From assembly GCA_030704615.1 (NCBI GenBank), contig CM060731.1, forward strand, positions 52,204,001-52,268,000: DNA of 64,000 nucleotides, written 5' to 3'. This stretch comes from Takakia lepidozioides. Lineage: Eukaryota > Streptophyta > Takakiopsida > Takakiales > Takakiaceae. Numbering within the stretch: the stretch's first letter is position 1; the number at the start of each line of letters is the position of its first letter. A model generated the notes under the pieces. It did not search any database and was not told the DNA's origin. It saw nothing but the letters and a program-made list of their open reading frames with translations. The translations under genes were made by a program, and so were the position numbers. This document shows, one piece after another, positions 21,874 to 34,150 of the stretch.

Positions 21874-22666
21874 TGTTATAGGGCTGTCTGGGACTTAGGC
21901 AGAATCGGGGGATTGTGGGTACCCCTAATTTTTGCGCAGCTGTGATACTTCATGGCTGTGTGATCACAGCCCAACACAGGTCACAGTCACAGGGTGTGAC
22001 GACCTGTGACGCTTCATGACTGTATGATCACAACCTGTCACAGGTCACAAAAAGCGGGAACATCACCAGCGGGCACACAATGTAATTACGAGCTGACTGG
22101 CGGTTAGAGGTGCGGTTAGACGGTTAGAGCTTGCAGGTGAAGAGCCAGTGGAAGGGGAGTAAAGGGGATCGCTTCTGGGATGTCGTCTTGGGGGGGGGAG
22201 GGAGGGATCAGCGCGAAAAAGAGGATCTTGATCTTAGGGTTGGAGAGCTTGGTAAAGGAGGAGAGACAATCTGTTGACGCTTGATACATGCAAGCTGTAG
22301 AGATGTACGGTAGAGCAGATTAGAGATACCATGGCTTCGGCCTGAAACATGATAGATTTAAACCTGATTCATATTTCAAACTCACACTGTGTAGAGAGAT
22401 CTGAGTGAAGCTGTGGAATGAATGCTTGAATAAATGGAACATGGTACATTGCAGAAGCAATCTGATACTTAATCATAATCAGTAAGGTAACTTGCTAACA
22501 TGTATACAAGAAGGAATAGAAATAGGAAAGCACCCTCATGATACACTAGTTGTAGGTCATGACTGATTGGTCTGAGCGGGAGGAGTACTTAGAGATATCC
22601 AACTCTTCTATCTTGGAGTTTCCACCTCGGATAACGAAGGGATGGGTGAGTAATAGTCACTCGATA
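21874..22666 (+). mobile_element. 3' LTR of copy C
   Basis: Starts TGTTATAGGGCTG and ends near ...CACTCGATA, where homology with the copy D LTR stops exactly. It is ~270 bp shorter than the D LTR because the internal CACAGCC satellite is contracted. It carries the ORF start MTDWSEREEYLEIS at 22559, as the other LTRs do. Confidence 0.85.
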
Positions 22667-22698
22667 GTGGTGCTAAGGATGTACATGAAGATGCAACA

Positions 22699-24560
22699 AT
22701 GTTGGCCTACCTTCGTACTGGAGAGACAACAGCCAGTGTGATTGCTAAGAAGAGAGATCGGATCCTACAACAAGCCAAGAGGTTCAAGTGGGAGGGGACT
22801 CACCTACTCCAAGTATGGGAGGATGGACGAGTGAGGATTGTGCCTCATCCAACACAACGAGCGCGATTGGTACGCCATGCCCATGAGGAGTTGGGACATT
22901 TTGGAGTGCGGCGCACTCATACAAGGACAGTACTGGTGGCGGGGCATGCACATGGATGTGCAACAGTTAGTGGCAAGGTGCATGGTTTGTGATAGAGTGT
23001 GGGCTTCTTTCAATGCACCTACTCCACAATTGCATCCTTTACCCATCATGGGTTTGGGCTATCGTTGGAGTCTTGACTTCACAGGCCCATTGCCAGTACT
23101 AACGATTCGCCATAACAAGTATGTGCTGGTGATGGTGGAACACATTTCCAAATGGATTGAACAGTAACATTGCTTGACAAGGCAAGTGAGGGGGGCTGCG
23201 TATGCATTTTTAGATTGAATTCTTAGCCGATTTGGTGCTCCAGCCGAGGTACTCACGGACCATGGGAGAGAGTTCTTGGGGGAGTTTCAGGCTTTGTGTG
23301 AGCAAGCCTTGATAGACCATAGCACTACTTCTCGGGATCATCCCGAGGCTGATGGCTTGGCGGAGAGAGTTGTTCAGACAGTCAAGAGAGGCTTACGCAA
23401 GTATGGCTTGCAGAAGGGACATGGCACTTGCAGGATTGGGTGGATCAAAAGCGGCACATATTGAGTCCATTGGAAGTCCATGGATTTTATTTTATTTTGA
23501 ATCTATTGCATTCAGTTTATTTAAAAAAAAAATATATATTAGTATATATAACATTTTTAGTAATGAGTCCCTCCTCAAAGATTGAAAATATTCTTTACTA
23601 GATATTTTAATCTTTAATTTGAAGAAACATTTAGACATCAAAATCTAGAGTTTACAACCACTTGTCCATATACCACCTAGCACCTCTAGATTATAGGTTT
23701 GTATGCTTTTTTAGTAAAAGAAGACACCTACAAACCCCAAAACATAAGCTGTTATGGACTAGAGCAAATCAAACCTGTTTTTAGGTGCAAAATAGTCTAT
23801 AGCTCTCAATTCCTAAGATAATTAGTCCACATAAAAGTGGATTTGGGTTGGGTTTAAAAATGGCACCCCTAGTGTGTTTTCCTTTGTATCATTGTATGAG
23901 TGTACATGATGTTTTTTCAGTCCATAAGATTTTCTGTGTAACATCTGCAGTCCACAGTACTCAACTTGAAAGTCCATGGCTCTCTGGTACATGATTGTTT
24001 TTGCAATCTAACAATCGGTACACATACCTATTGTATTAAAAAACCCTACACCATATAAATTTAGATGAAATATTGAGTTGTTGAACAAATATGGGTAAAA
24101 CCATGTAGGGAGGTCACTGTAGAAACTGCCATGTTACGCAAAAATTGAGACACCCAATCCTGCAAATACCCGACACTTAGGAGATTGGGACCTCCAGCTA
24201 CCTTGGTTGGCCATGGGCTACAGGTTTAGCAAGCAAGCATCACTTGTCTCATTCTCACATTATTTTCTTCTCTTCGGCCGAGAGCCAGATTTGCCTGTAT
24301 CTATTCGCAGGGAGACTGCAGTAGTCCTTAACCTTGATGATCCGGATGTGTGGACACAAACATGTGCCCAACGGGCAGAGTTGTTTAAGAGAGTCATGCC
24401 TATGGTTTTTGATAACCTTGCTATTGCCCAACATCGAGACACATTGAGGTACGTCACTATACGTGGAGGAGGATATTGGCCAGGTGTTTAGCGTTTCCAC
24501 CCTGGGGACTATGTGTATGTGCAGCAGACAACGCCTACAAACTTGGATGTCACAGCAGGA
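22699..24560 (+). pseudogene. Broken integrase of LTR family III
   Basis: Fragments in different frames give the HHCC module (HEELGHFGVRRTH; CMVCDRVWAS), the core (WSLDFTGPLPVL), then FGAPAEVLTDHGREFLGEF and AEDGLAERV-like DGLAERVVQTVKRGLRKYG. After the insertion the reading resumes with LPWLAMGYRFSKQAS, YFLLFGREPDLP and a GDYVYV chromo/SH3-like tail. Stops TAA 23165 and TGA near 23217 and several frameshifts kill it. Differs clearly in sequence from the family I integrase. Confidence 0.8.
23430..24178. mobile_element. AT-rich ~0.75-kb insertion inside the integrase
   Basis: The integrase is interrupted by AT-rich DNA unlike its surroundings. CACTT occurs on both sides (23425-23429 and 24174-24178) as a candidate target-site duplication. 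GCAGGATTGGGTG at 23430 recurs inverted (CACCCAATCCTGC) near 24151, as possible (sub)terminal inverted repeats. It has no coding capacity, so a non-autonomous DNA element is the best guess. Confidence 0.5.
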
Positions 24561-24666
24561 CGTGTGATTCTAAGGTCCGGGAGGTGTTGCCTTCTGTCAT
24601 GGACATAGCCCAGAGGAACTTACTAGGAGTAAATACCAGAAGTTACCAAGTCACTATGTTATCATG

Positions 24667-24752
24667 TTACCGAAAGTTACCATGACTTATCGTGATTTAC
24701 CATGATCTACCATGATTTACCATGATCTACCATGATTTACCATTACTTACCA
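24667..24752. repeat. Decamer microsatellite (TTACCATGAT)n
   Basis: About seven imperfect 10-bp units TTACCATGAT/C in tandem within or beside the family III LTR. Confidence 0.85.
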
Positions 24753-24940
24753 AATTATCGGGAGTTTACCAAATTACCAAGAGTAACTTGGGAAACTACT
24801 CAGGAAGCTTCCTTTTGAGGAAACTTCTCCATCAAGATACCTCATTTGTTTAAGGAAGCTTCTCCATCAAGAAACCTTTGTTTAATCTTGGAAACTTTTC
24901 CAGCAAGAAACCTCCATAGGGGAAGCTTCTTAGTAGCCAG

Positions 24941-24948
24941 TATATATA
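24941..24948 (+). promoter_or_regulatory. TATA-like box in family III LTR
   Basis: TATATATA followed by GG, about 35-40 bp before a run that could hold the transcription start. Confidence 0.45.
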
Positions 24949-25089
24949 GGAGACGAGACTGGACACTCTTCAGTCTCGCCAACACAAGTTCAAGTTACTC
25001 TTGTTCCAAGTCCAGTACTCCAGTCCAGCTTCCAGTATCCAGTCCAGTTTCCAGTATCTGGTACGCTGCCTCCTCCACCTGACTGAGCC

Positions 25090-25759
25090 CCACGCATTCG
25101 TATTTACTAGGGAAGACGACTACATCCGTGGCACAATGATGGAATCGTTGCGCAAGCACTCTAGCGACTACCTCTTCCCAGGTAGGATCAGCAGCAGCCT
25201 CAGTGGCCGTGGCCTCACGAAGATTAGCAAAGACAATAGCCGAGCCACCCTTGACAAACTCCTAGAGCCGCAAAGGACTGGGCCTGTTGGGATGCGCAAA
25301 GCTCTCTAAATCACGGCCAAGCTCCCGGGAGACAGTAAACTTAGGAACACCCACTTCAGCCCAGCTGAACCGTTCACCAGCTCTCATGCGCTGTTCGAGC
25401 ACTGCAGATGGGATCCTCTGAGCAATCTCCTCCGCGCGTAGTTCTTGCAGCAACTTCCCAGCCCAAGCCCCTTGTAGTGCTTCGTCTACTTTGCATTTTT
25501 GTTCACGCTTTTGAGCAGCTATGGTTGTGACTTTTGCAGCCTCCTCAACCGCCTCTTCTTTGAATTTGACCATCCAGTAATCCGAGGGAGTGTCCAGCAC
25601 AATCTCCTCACGCGTCCATGCTTCCTTGGCATCAACAAGAGCGTATTTGCAAATATCTTCGCTTAAACGGACGCATAACTCATGCAGAAATGTGAGCTCA
25701 AAGTTGAGTTCAGGAGTAATCTCAGGAAACAGCAGCTCAGCGTGAGAAGGAGACGCCAT
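25090..25759 (-). CDS. Uncharacterised charged/helical protein fragment
   Basis: From ATG 25759 (MASPSHAELLFPEITPEL) the frame runs without intron to a TAG at 25262, and the same frame stays open beyond that stop (EFVKGGSAIVFANLREATAT ...) to about 25090. The stop follows a leucine, in a TAG that could again be a decayed CAG. The sequence is rich in Glu, Ala and Lys and looks helical (KEEAVEEAAKVTTIAAQKRE). No family recognised. It lies immediately downstream of the family III LTR and could be a host gene or another element's gag-like ORF. Confidence 0.35.
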
Positions 25760-25779
25760 CGCACACAACAGATTGAATC

Positions 25780-27030
25780 AACACAGGTTGGCACAAACAA
25801 AAAAGGAAAACAAAGAAGCAGGGAGTATAAGCCGCCGCCATCGTGCTTGCCATCACCGTACCTTCTTGTTCCCTGTACCTTACCAGCACCTGAATATCAT
25901 TAGTTCATACATCCATAATAATAGACACAATGCCCCCCATCTCCACCAAGATTCCAGGGCCGGGGATATATTCCCCTTCTTGATCCGGTATTACCCGTAT
26001 GAGGGTTGTAGCTCGGCAGGACTGAGACACGCTAGACAAGATGGAATCTAACACAAGGATTAACCTTTCTCATACACTTTCATCCAATCACTGCATAGGT
26101 ACACTACAAGATCTGAGACCAAAATCCACCACCTCATTCTCCCGAGTGCTTTGATATATATAGTACTTAAGCAAGTAATCCTATCCAGGCAAAATGGCTG
26201 CTTTCTATTGGTTAGCCAGATGCCACACCAGCTAGACCACACAAGCCTGCCACATCCTCTAATCTGATCCTAATCTAACTGTTAACTAAAGACAACATCA
26301 ACTTAATATAGCCAGCTGTATCAGCGTCCAATGCGTAACGGCTACTCCACCTACATCCAGGTAAGATTTAACTGAGAGCCTCAGTCGGTGTCATTCGTTA
26401 GCTTGGATGCGCATCACCATCCTGATTCGTAGGAATCAAGCCCTTACAGGCTGACATATAATATATGTACATATATTCACTCAAGAAATTGCTGTAGGGG
26501 TCACATACACTTAAATTTGAACTGACAACCAAATAGCACAATTTCATGAAGTTCACTTTTTGAGAAGTTTTTCTGGCTCTGATCCTCAGTAGGTTTCGGG
26601 GGATGGTATATGTAGGTAGAAGTGCTTTTCAGGATTTCCGAGTATTGATTGACCAACCTTTGGTGGTCAAATATGTTTTTAGAAGCATCACAGGATTTGT
26701 GGGTCTGGGTAATTTTCCCCAAGCTTCGTTGCATCAGTATGTTACTCGGTTTACACAATGGTTCCTTGACCCCAAGTGTTGGCTTTTCCTGGCCCCAGAT
26801 ATTTGGACTTCCTGGTGTGCCCATCCTTCTTGACACATGCCATCTACTTTAACTTTTTTTGAGTCACCACAAGTGAATTCTCATTGATAAGTATTTACAG
26901 GAAGGTTAGGACTTGCATCTAGTGACCTTCTTGTGGAGAATATTCTGAACAGGTCTTCCTCTGAGTCTTTATGGTAGGGCTTATAATTGGAGATGGCATT
27001 TGTTGGATGGTTGTAGAAAGGCCTTCTGTG
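25780..27030. other. No gene recognised
   Basis: Short open frames only. I see no motif, repeat or splice pattern that would support a gene here, though upstream exons of the tRNase Z-like gene could be hidden. Confidence 0.5.
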
Positions 27031-27037
27031 TATGATA

Positions 27038-27260
27038 GGCATGACAGCTTCACCATCAAAGCAGCCTATTGAGATCTTTGGACCAGAGGGCCTGCGGCAG
27101 TGGATGCGCACTACACTCAAGCTGTCCTGTGCACGTGTGCCTACCAAATATGCTGTGCATCAGCTGGTCCTCAACGAGGTGCACCTCAAGGCTGATGAAT
27201 ATCTAGTTCCCCTTCCTCAATTTGTGCACTGCTTGCAGTACGAGTCACTGTCTTTTACCA
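27038..27260 (+). CDS. tRNase Z-like exon (partial gene)
   Basis: Starts after an AG and reads PIEIFGPEGLRQWMRTTLKL, then VHQLVLNEVH, and reaches a GTAAGG donor at 27261. The [IV]x[IV][FY]GPxGLRxW block followed by a VHEL-like string is typical of ribonuclease Z (tRNA 3'-end processing, metallo-beta-lactamase fold) between its HxHxDH metal motif and the later histidines. I could not find the HxHxDH exon or the 3' exons in the window, so this may be one exon of a gene with large introns or an isolated remnant. Confidence 0.45.
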
Positions 27261-29700
27261 GTAAGGGGGTATTGCTAGTTACCAAACCAAAATTTTCAGG
27301 AAAGTGTTCTGAGCAGCCACTAGGGGCTCTGCAAAGGTGCAAGGATCTCTGGCAGGCAAGCCATTGTTGGAAAATTTTCTGGTTGTGCGTAATTCAATTT
27401 GCAACTCTTTGATATGAGGCCAGGAAAGGATTTGGAAAAGAGCTGCCAAATGGATCTAGCAGAGGAAGAGCATGAAGATGAACTACCTGGCAAGGACATT
27501 TCTTGCTCTAAATGGAGATTACTCATTACTGTGAATTCAGAACCATCAAACTCAAACTACCAAGGGAATAAGAGAGTTAACTGTTTGGATGCCTTCTAGT
27601 TGAAAGTATGTAATTGTTGTTCTTAGAGGCAGGACAAACGGTGGTTTCGAAGAAGTGCAGGGATCATGTACTTTGGAATACAGTCCGCACTGACACCAGA
27701 TCAAGTGGAGGCCAGAAACCAGCTCTAGTCATGCTATTCTGAACCCTAAGCAGGAAGTTGGTGACTGTGATTGCCATGGATCCAAGACAGCTATCAATGG
27801 ACAAAAACTTTTGGGCCAAATGAAAGAAAGTTCTTTCCAAAAACAATCCTTGACTTTTAGTTGGGAACACCCTGGGATTAGGGCTTAAAACTTTGGCTCA
27901 TCCCCTTTGAACAGAGATCCTTGACCAGATCTGGGTTGCCAAATTATTACTGGTTGTCATATAGACCTGGTCGTATGTCCCCATCGAAGGGGTGTAGAGT
28001 CTAGCCTAAGCTGTCAGAGGCAACCTGCAGCAGGAGGTGCTGGAACAGGTCACAGGGAACTGTGACTCCTTCCCAGTCGACCCATAATACTTCTCCCTTC
28101 ACAAAGTAAGGAGAAAGATCCCACTAAGAGTTTCCATACCCAGACCATGGGGACAGGACCTTACTACCTCTGGTGGTTGTCACCTTCATAAGCAGAGATT
28201 TACACCGACACTGGCAAAATAGCCCAGTCTCCAGAAGTGTGCTGGGTAGCAATGAAAAGGGTTGTGCACATTCTCTCTCTGACCCAGAGAATTCTGGTGT
28301 TGGCTTTACATGGAGTTCCAAGCAGGTTTGAACTCACATCTAACAGAGTCATTGTCACGGGCTCAATAACTATAGACATAAGGATGATAAGTCCAGGGCT
28401 AGTGTGTTCCTGCACTACATAGCCCCAACTGGGGATGGTGTGCTTCAGCAGTCCTGCCACAACCACGTCAGGTTCAGCGTTGGGTTTTCTTTCTGGTCTA
28501 GCTGGTTATCTGGATTGGATGTTACTTTCTTAACTCCTTCCTTTATTTCGTCTTGAGGGTGAAAATAAGAGGGGCTTCCGACTCCCACAGGTGCTTGCCA
28601 GACAGCAGTGGGGTTCAATGCAATCATGTATGATCCTTGATGTGAGAATTAGTATAAGTTGTTAGGCAAACCTAGGGATGATGTATCATCTTTGATAAAA
28701 CATGTGTTGCCTGGGGGTCAACTTATATGGTATGGTGTAGTAATGGATGGGATTCTTCCAGATGCACGGGGTTTCTCAGGAGAATCGCCCCAAGCAGTCA
28801 CACAAGCTTTGTGGGAATAAATCCTCCCTGGTTGCACACCACTGTCCCCACTTGATCAAAGCAGCGCCGCTCTGCAAGCAAAAGCGGAGCAACACCCACA
28901 CTTGTAAGCTCCGCAGCTGATCAGCCGCGTGGCAGCCCAAACTTCTTTTTGTTAGCGCTCAAGTTAACAAACTGGCGCGCTGCCGTTTGTTAGCGGCCAG
29001 CTGGTGCTACGTGGCGCACCATTGTTTTGTATTCTTGTCTATGCCAGGAGCGCGATGGACGCTCCTTCTCTCTCGCCGCTCTTCTCGTCTTTGCCCCTGC
29101 TCTGCTGTATATCCACTTTGGTATGGCTGGTGACAAATTTCATGTGTAGTTTCCACCTATGGTGTTTATCCAGCGCTCTACACACACACTTCCCAGGTGT
29201 ACACAGCGCTCGTGCAATGTCAAAGGTGATACTACCTATGAAATTTGTCACCTTCGCATATGCGACACACGCGTACCAGATGCTCCCCTGTCTTGGTGTC
29301 TGCTTACCACAGCTGTTCTTTGTGTTGAGAGGGTATAGTCCTCTCGTTAACCTTCTCCCTGACCTGTAATCGGAGTTGCAATGGAGAATCCTGGCATGTC
29401 TTATCCAGTCTTATAGTTGCCTGCAAGTCTGTGTATTGCCCATGACATGCTGGTTGCGAATGTCCTGGAGGCATACTTTCTCCTACTTCGTGCCATCACT
29501 TGATGAGGACAAGGGAATGTATAAACTTCAAATTCTGGACATTATCCCAGTATTGCATGTCACATGTTAACTTGACTGCTGAGACTTGACTGCTAAGACA
29601 GGGATTGTTGGTGTATGTGACAAGGCATGTGCGAATGTAGGAAGAGCAAGAATTCACATTCCTGTGGCCCTGACATTTGATCTTTCACTCCCGTGAGCAG
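27261..29700. other. Intron or intergenic DNA, no gene recognised
   Basis: No convincing coding frames. At 29129-29143 and 29239-29253 there is a 15-bp inverted pair GGTGACAAATTTCAT / ATGAAATTTGTCACC that could form a long hairpin; otherwise nothing notable. Confidence 0.5.
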
Positions 29701-29714
29701 TGCGTATGCTGCAG

Positions 29715-31058
29715 GCAGTAGAGCTATACAAAGGAACCATGACGCCTGCGCCAACACATCACGCACAGGCTATGAAGCCGGAGGCTGTAAAAATTGCAGA
29801 GCTAGAGTCATTGCAACTGGTACGTACAAATGGAGCCGACTAATTCAAGCAGTTTGCAGCTGATCTTGATTTCCCTTAAGAACTCTTTCGTCTATGCTGC
29901 GATTAGGTAGTTGTCTTCAGCATAACGCCGAATTAGAAATTCTCATACAATTAATGTGGTCGACCGTTTCTTGTCCAATCTCGAAATCTTCTACGCATCG
30001 CCGTGTTCAACATATGCTACATCAGGGGTCTGTTTCCCGACAAGTACTTTGAGGACAAGATGTGCCCGCACTTGGCCGTACGTTTTTGACCGATGTCCGT
30101 CTATCGTCAAAAGTTATATATCTGCTTGTGCTCCGGGGGCTCTCAAGGGGACGTAGTAGTGGCACCTATGCATAACTATTGATCAGTGATTCGGAAGTCG
30201 ATGAAAGCATCAGTTGACTCCTTTGAATGTTCTGTAGATGTCCCAACCCTGAAGCTCAGAATGACGTGCCTGTAAGGTCTGATCTCAAGAACTTTCAAGA
30301 AACAGTCCCACTTTATTATACAAGGATCCTCGTTGTTTATTGCTGCAGTTCTAAATTTTATTGACAGAAATGAAAGTCAAGAAGCTGATGCCCACGGACA
30401 TCGAATCGAATAGACTCATAGAATGGACGGAAAAAGGTGAGACCCCTGCATTACTAAATCATTTTCAGTTCAGTTTTGATCATGTCTTACTCTTCACGCT
30501 GACAACTGACATGATCGTATTTACATATGTATGGATGATCTGTGTGCACAAGATTTACTTGAGCTGTATTAAAAATGCATAGCTCTACGATCGTGCAGAC
30601 GCTTGCATTTCGGATTATTCTTCCGGATAGGTAGTGTTCACATGAGTTTAATAACGGTAATTCATCATCATTTCAATCGGCCACGCTTACTACGTTATCC
30701 AGAACTACTAGAACCACGTGCACGAGGTCTATCTTTATATATATAACCATGTGTTCAAGCTATGACTCCTGCAGACTCCGACAGACAGCTGACTCAGATG
30801 TCTGTTTACTTTGTGCAGGTGTTTATGATTCCCTTCAGAAGAAGTACCTGAGGACACTCTTGTTCGGTATCTGTGATGCAGAAGATGGTCCATTGGTAGA
30901 AGAATACAACTTAAGGAGTTGAATCTTGCAGCTTCTGACTTGAAAGCTCAAGTGCATATGCTCTTTGTTTAGTTTGCACAAATATCTCCGCATTCAGAGT
31001 GTCTAAGACTTAAAAATTAAACTTATGGATGCAGTTCCCTTCAGCTACACAAATTTCA
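29715..31058 (+). CDS. HORMA-domain protein, ASY1/HOP1-like (meiotic chromosome axis)
   Basis: Exons: 29715-29819 ([13 protein letters not shown], assignment uncertain), about 29955-30081 ([20 protein letters not shown]), 30368-30436 ([20 protein letters not shown]), 30819 to about 30918 ([27 protein letters not shown]) and a short exon from 31034 (FPFSYTNF). These match the conserved HORMA blocks of plant ASY1 (YIRGLFPExYF, MKIKKLMPxD, RLIxWxEKG, EEYxFxFSY) in order and spacing. HOP1/ASY1 proteins coat meiotic chromosome axes and promote crossing-over. Oddities: an in-frame TAA at 29952 just before the second exon with no AG in between, and a weak donor near 30082, so the 5' end is not resolved. 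Exons after the first half of HORMA were not identified with certainty. Confidence 0.7.
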
Positions 31059-31570
31059 TGTGAAGAAGCACTATTCATGAGCAGCGTACGACAGACAGCT
31101 TGCCTGCCCACTGTATGGAGTTTTGTGGGGACTTGCTGTCTTTGTTTATGCGCAGCTGCATGCCAGAAGAACAGCCCAAGCTACTTTACAGACTTTAGAG
31201 TAGCCATGGCTTCAAAGTCAGGGTGTTGTTCTAACCCTGTTTCCAAAAAGTGTACCATTGTTGTCTGTTTCGGGTATGGCAGATCACAATGTCTTTAATG
31301 TCCTACCGCATGCATATGAGCATTTTGCCTTTGCATCTAAGTTGCTCTAACCCTGTATATGTGCCATTTGCTCAGGATTGCATGATGTAAAGCGATAGCA
31401 AGTGTCAAAACCTGCTACTCATCTCACGCATCCTCACTAATGCTCACACTGTCAGGTGTGATGTTTTTGGGATTGGACACAGGTCAGGGTTTTTCACCTG
31501 TCATTAATCCCTAAGCTTCTTGATTGTGCTACTACATGAGTTATGAAAATATGGATGACTGCAGCTAATT

Positions 31571-32496
31571 CCTAGGGCAGCCACTGTCTGGGGGCGGTGC
31601 TCTTACATCTGTTGAACTCTCCAAACCTGATGTGGAAAGTAATACATACCTGAAGCAGTTGGAGGGAGCTCTTTATGGACATTCAGTAAGCCATTTAATC
31701 TCTTCCTGTAGCCGACATGCAATGTTCGACACTGAAAATAGTATCTTCACAGTTTGTCAAACTCACATTGAATTTGCTCTTGCAGGTAGTCCACATGCCT
31801 CCTGTCAGAATTCAGGTTGGAAAAGTAATTATAGCATGTATTAACCTAGAAGGGTCTTGGCTTGACAAGGTCCCGGAAAGCCAGTTTTCAGATGATTGTA
31901 CTCCTTTTTTTCAGGCTGGAAGCTCGGTCTTGTTCTGTCAGCATCATCCATCTGGTGGTTACTTTCAAAATAAACAAAGGTGGCCCTGATTTGTGTGTGG
32001 ACGTCTCGGAAGAAGGGGACGAACTGGAAAGTGGAGACTTTGACGTTGGCGAGATGGAGGCGGAACGACTCAGACCCGCGTTGGACTGGATTGACAATGG
32101 ATTTCATTTCAACGGCTTTTCCTGTGTGTGTTGTTTCTGCTGAATGGCATGCTTACGATGACTGTAGTATTTGTCGGGAGTGTCCATTGCCAGCAGAGTC
32201 GGTGTTTTTTTTTGACTGACTGTGGGCACTGTTTTCACTCCGGGTGCATAGAAACGTGGCTGCTGGCCCGCTTTGCAGGCGCAACTACTGATTTAATCCC
32301 TTTAGGCATACAATCATTGTGTGCACATGCATCCATGTTCATTTTAAATAGGTTGGAGGGAAGTGGAACTATTGAGGATCTAGTGACTGCTGCCCGCAAG
32401 GCATTTGGAAAACATTCAGTTGTAGCTGCGCATGATCTAGCAGCTTATACTGTTCTGCGAAAAAATGGATCTGCCTCATCTTTTGAGCAAACTTGA
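31571..32496 (+). CDS. Zinc-finger (RING/PHD-like) segment with helical C-terminus; separate gene or 3' part of the HORMA gene
   Basis: Putative exons: about 31580-31685 (LSKPDVESNTYLKQLEGALY), 31787-31816 (VVHMPPVRIQ), about 31960-32097 (KGGPDLCVDVSEEGDELES, acidic), about 32130-32280 and 32350-32496 (GTIEDLVTAARKAFGKHSVV, then stop). The finger reads C-x2-C...C-G-H-C-F-H-x2-C. It is split by a run of nine T at 32205-32213: with eight T the two halves are in one frame. The last exon looks like a small helical, winged-helix-like module. Several HORMA proteins carry a PHD plus winged-helix chromatin-binding region after HORMA, so this may be the same gene; the linking exons were not proven. 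Confidence 0.4.
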
Positions 32497-32499
32497 TCT

Positions 32500-33616
32500 C
32501 AATTTTTCTGTGCCAGACACCTGAGATGTCAGTCCCACAATTTTTGGCTGGCCACTTTTCTACTCCACTGTCAGAAATGTCTTACTGGAGACTTGCATTA
32601 GTGTTCCACACCGTCTAAATGTCAAAGATGAACAAAGCAGAGTGGAATCCGCATCATGCATGTTCTCACAAATCTTTGCAGACATCGGGCCATGAGTGAT
32701 CTTCTCCCCGCCAACAGAGTGAAAGGCAGACTTGTTGGCTGACCTCTATGGGCTGCTGGTGTGTGTGAATCTTGGCAGGGTTCCTTGCAGCTAAATAAGA
32801 AGCAGACAGGTGCGGCAAGCCTACGCAAACAAGAGGAGGGGAAGACCGATAGCTATGGCATCTCTCGGAGAATTGGTTTGAGCAGGTGTCCAATGCCCAT
32901 TATCTGGCAGAGATTGTGAGTTCATTGGTCCATAGACTTCATCACCCCTCCCAAACAAGACTCTGCTATTCTGAAGTGGAAGGAGAGTCTGTTGTAAGAA
33001 TTTTTTTCTCTTTCACACATATCATAGCTCAGTTTTCACTTCACACAGGCGTAGATGATGAAAAGAGTATCACAACAGCCATCTTCTTTTTTCTAGGTCC
33101 TAGTTTAGCAGTCGCCTTGTGGCATGTCAGGCCTTGTATATGAGTGAAGTACTAAGGAAGTGTGACTGTGGCTGGCCAGGTTCTTTATTTGGGCTTCACA
33201 ATAGCCAGAAGGGGCACTGACTTCAACATCTGGTTGTTACTCACGTGTGTGGTAATTATCTGGTCCCTTAGCCTTTGCTTCAGGAGTGCAGCTACCACGA
33301 CTCCTGGTGGCTTTCTAGTATGATTTTTGTGCATCAAGTCGAATGGTCCTCTGGTGGTTGTGCAGGTGGGAAACTTATGTATACAGGGGCTGAAAACATG
33401 TCAATTGTACTAAACAAAGTTTGAGATTGCCCCCCTTCTCGGAAGGCCATCTTTCCCTTCATATGCTGAGTTGAGGTTGGTAGACTAGGGAGACATGCAT
33501 GCTCCAAGCACTTGACAACGCCTGGCACTGAGGATTAAGAGGTCACATCCTTTGAGGAGTTATCTTGGTCTACACACATCCGAATCCGACAAGAATTACC
33601 AGTAATTTGCCTTACA
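32500..33616. other. No gene recognised
   Basis: 1.1 kb without supported coding sequence or repeat. Confidence 0.5.
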
Positions 33617-34150
33617 CCAGTCATGAAAATCATCCTCTACCTACTGGGGAAAATATCTATTGCCCCCTCTTTATGAATGAGCTCTTGACTTGGGATAACA
33701 ATTGTGCTCCTGGTCTACACCTTTCGAAGTGGTTGGTGTGAAGGAGCCGGAAAGTTTTGCCTTGTGAATTGAGAGCTAAGACCACCTCAGCACATTTGAA
33801 TATTCCTGACTTCACCATACAAAAATGTCCTCATCTGGAGTAGGTCTATCTTTGAGCAGATACACATCAAATCTATCCCTAGAGATAGATTGATCATTAT
33901 ATAAAAGCTGTGAATAATGCCTCTGGTGAAAGAAAGTACAGTGTATTGTGAATACTTTGTCTATCAAAGAGTGAAGAGAGATGAAATGGGTGGTCTGTTA
34001 AGGGCTGCTAAACAAGGATGAGGTATCTTGCATCGCCGATTCAGTAGTCATGACACTTGAAAATTGTCAACATAACAGTCCCTTTCGTCCTCGCGATGTA
34101 CAAAGCCACAGGTATGAAAAGCTTTGCAGGTGATGCAAGAAATGGACTCT
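33617..34150 (+). repeat. Left arm of ~0.55-kb inverted repeat
   Basis: Matches the reverse complement of 36433-37010 from CCAGTCATGAAAATCATCC through GATGCAAGAAATGG, with scattered substitutions and small indels (judged mid-80s per cent identity by eye). Encloses the 34479-35785 gene. Confidence 0.85.

Larger units (their letters stand above)
21240..22666 (+). mobile_element. LTR family I, copy C (3' end and 3' LTR)
   Basis: Contains the last part of the 3' ORF, a purine-rich tract and one LTR. It is diverged from copies B and D and lacks everything upstream. Sequence identity of its LTR ends to copies B and D defines the LTR boundaries. Confidence 0.85.
22690..25080 (+). mobile_element. 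LTR family III remnant (integrase part plus LTR)
   Basis: A broken integrase (22699-24560), split by an AT-rich insertion, is followed by a probable LTR with a TATA box. No gag or reverse transcriptase of this family is seen, so it is 5'-truncated near 22690, right after the copy C LTR. Confidence 0.65.
24600..25080 (+). mobile_element. Probable LTR of family III
   Basis: Follows the integrase tail. Contains three copies of a GGAAACTTCTCCATCAAG-like motif (24810-24930), TATATATAGG at 24941 and a CT-rich CCAGT-repeat after it. The exact limits are not determined. Confidence 0.45.

Noticed and set aside
29055-29369. Possible membrane protein starting MDAPSLSPL
   Set aside because: No homology recognised, and the stretch overlaps an inverted repeat; codon pattern is not persuasive.
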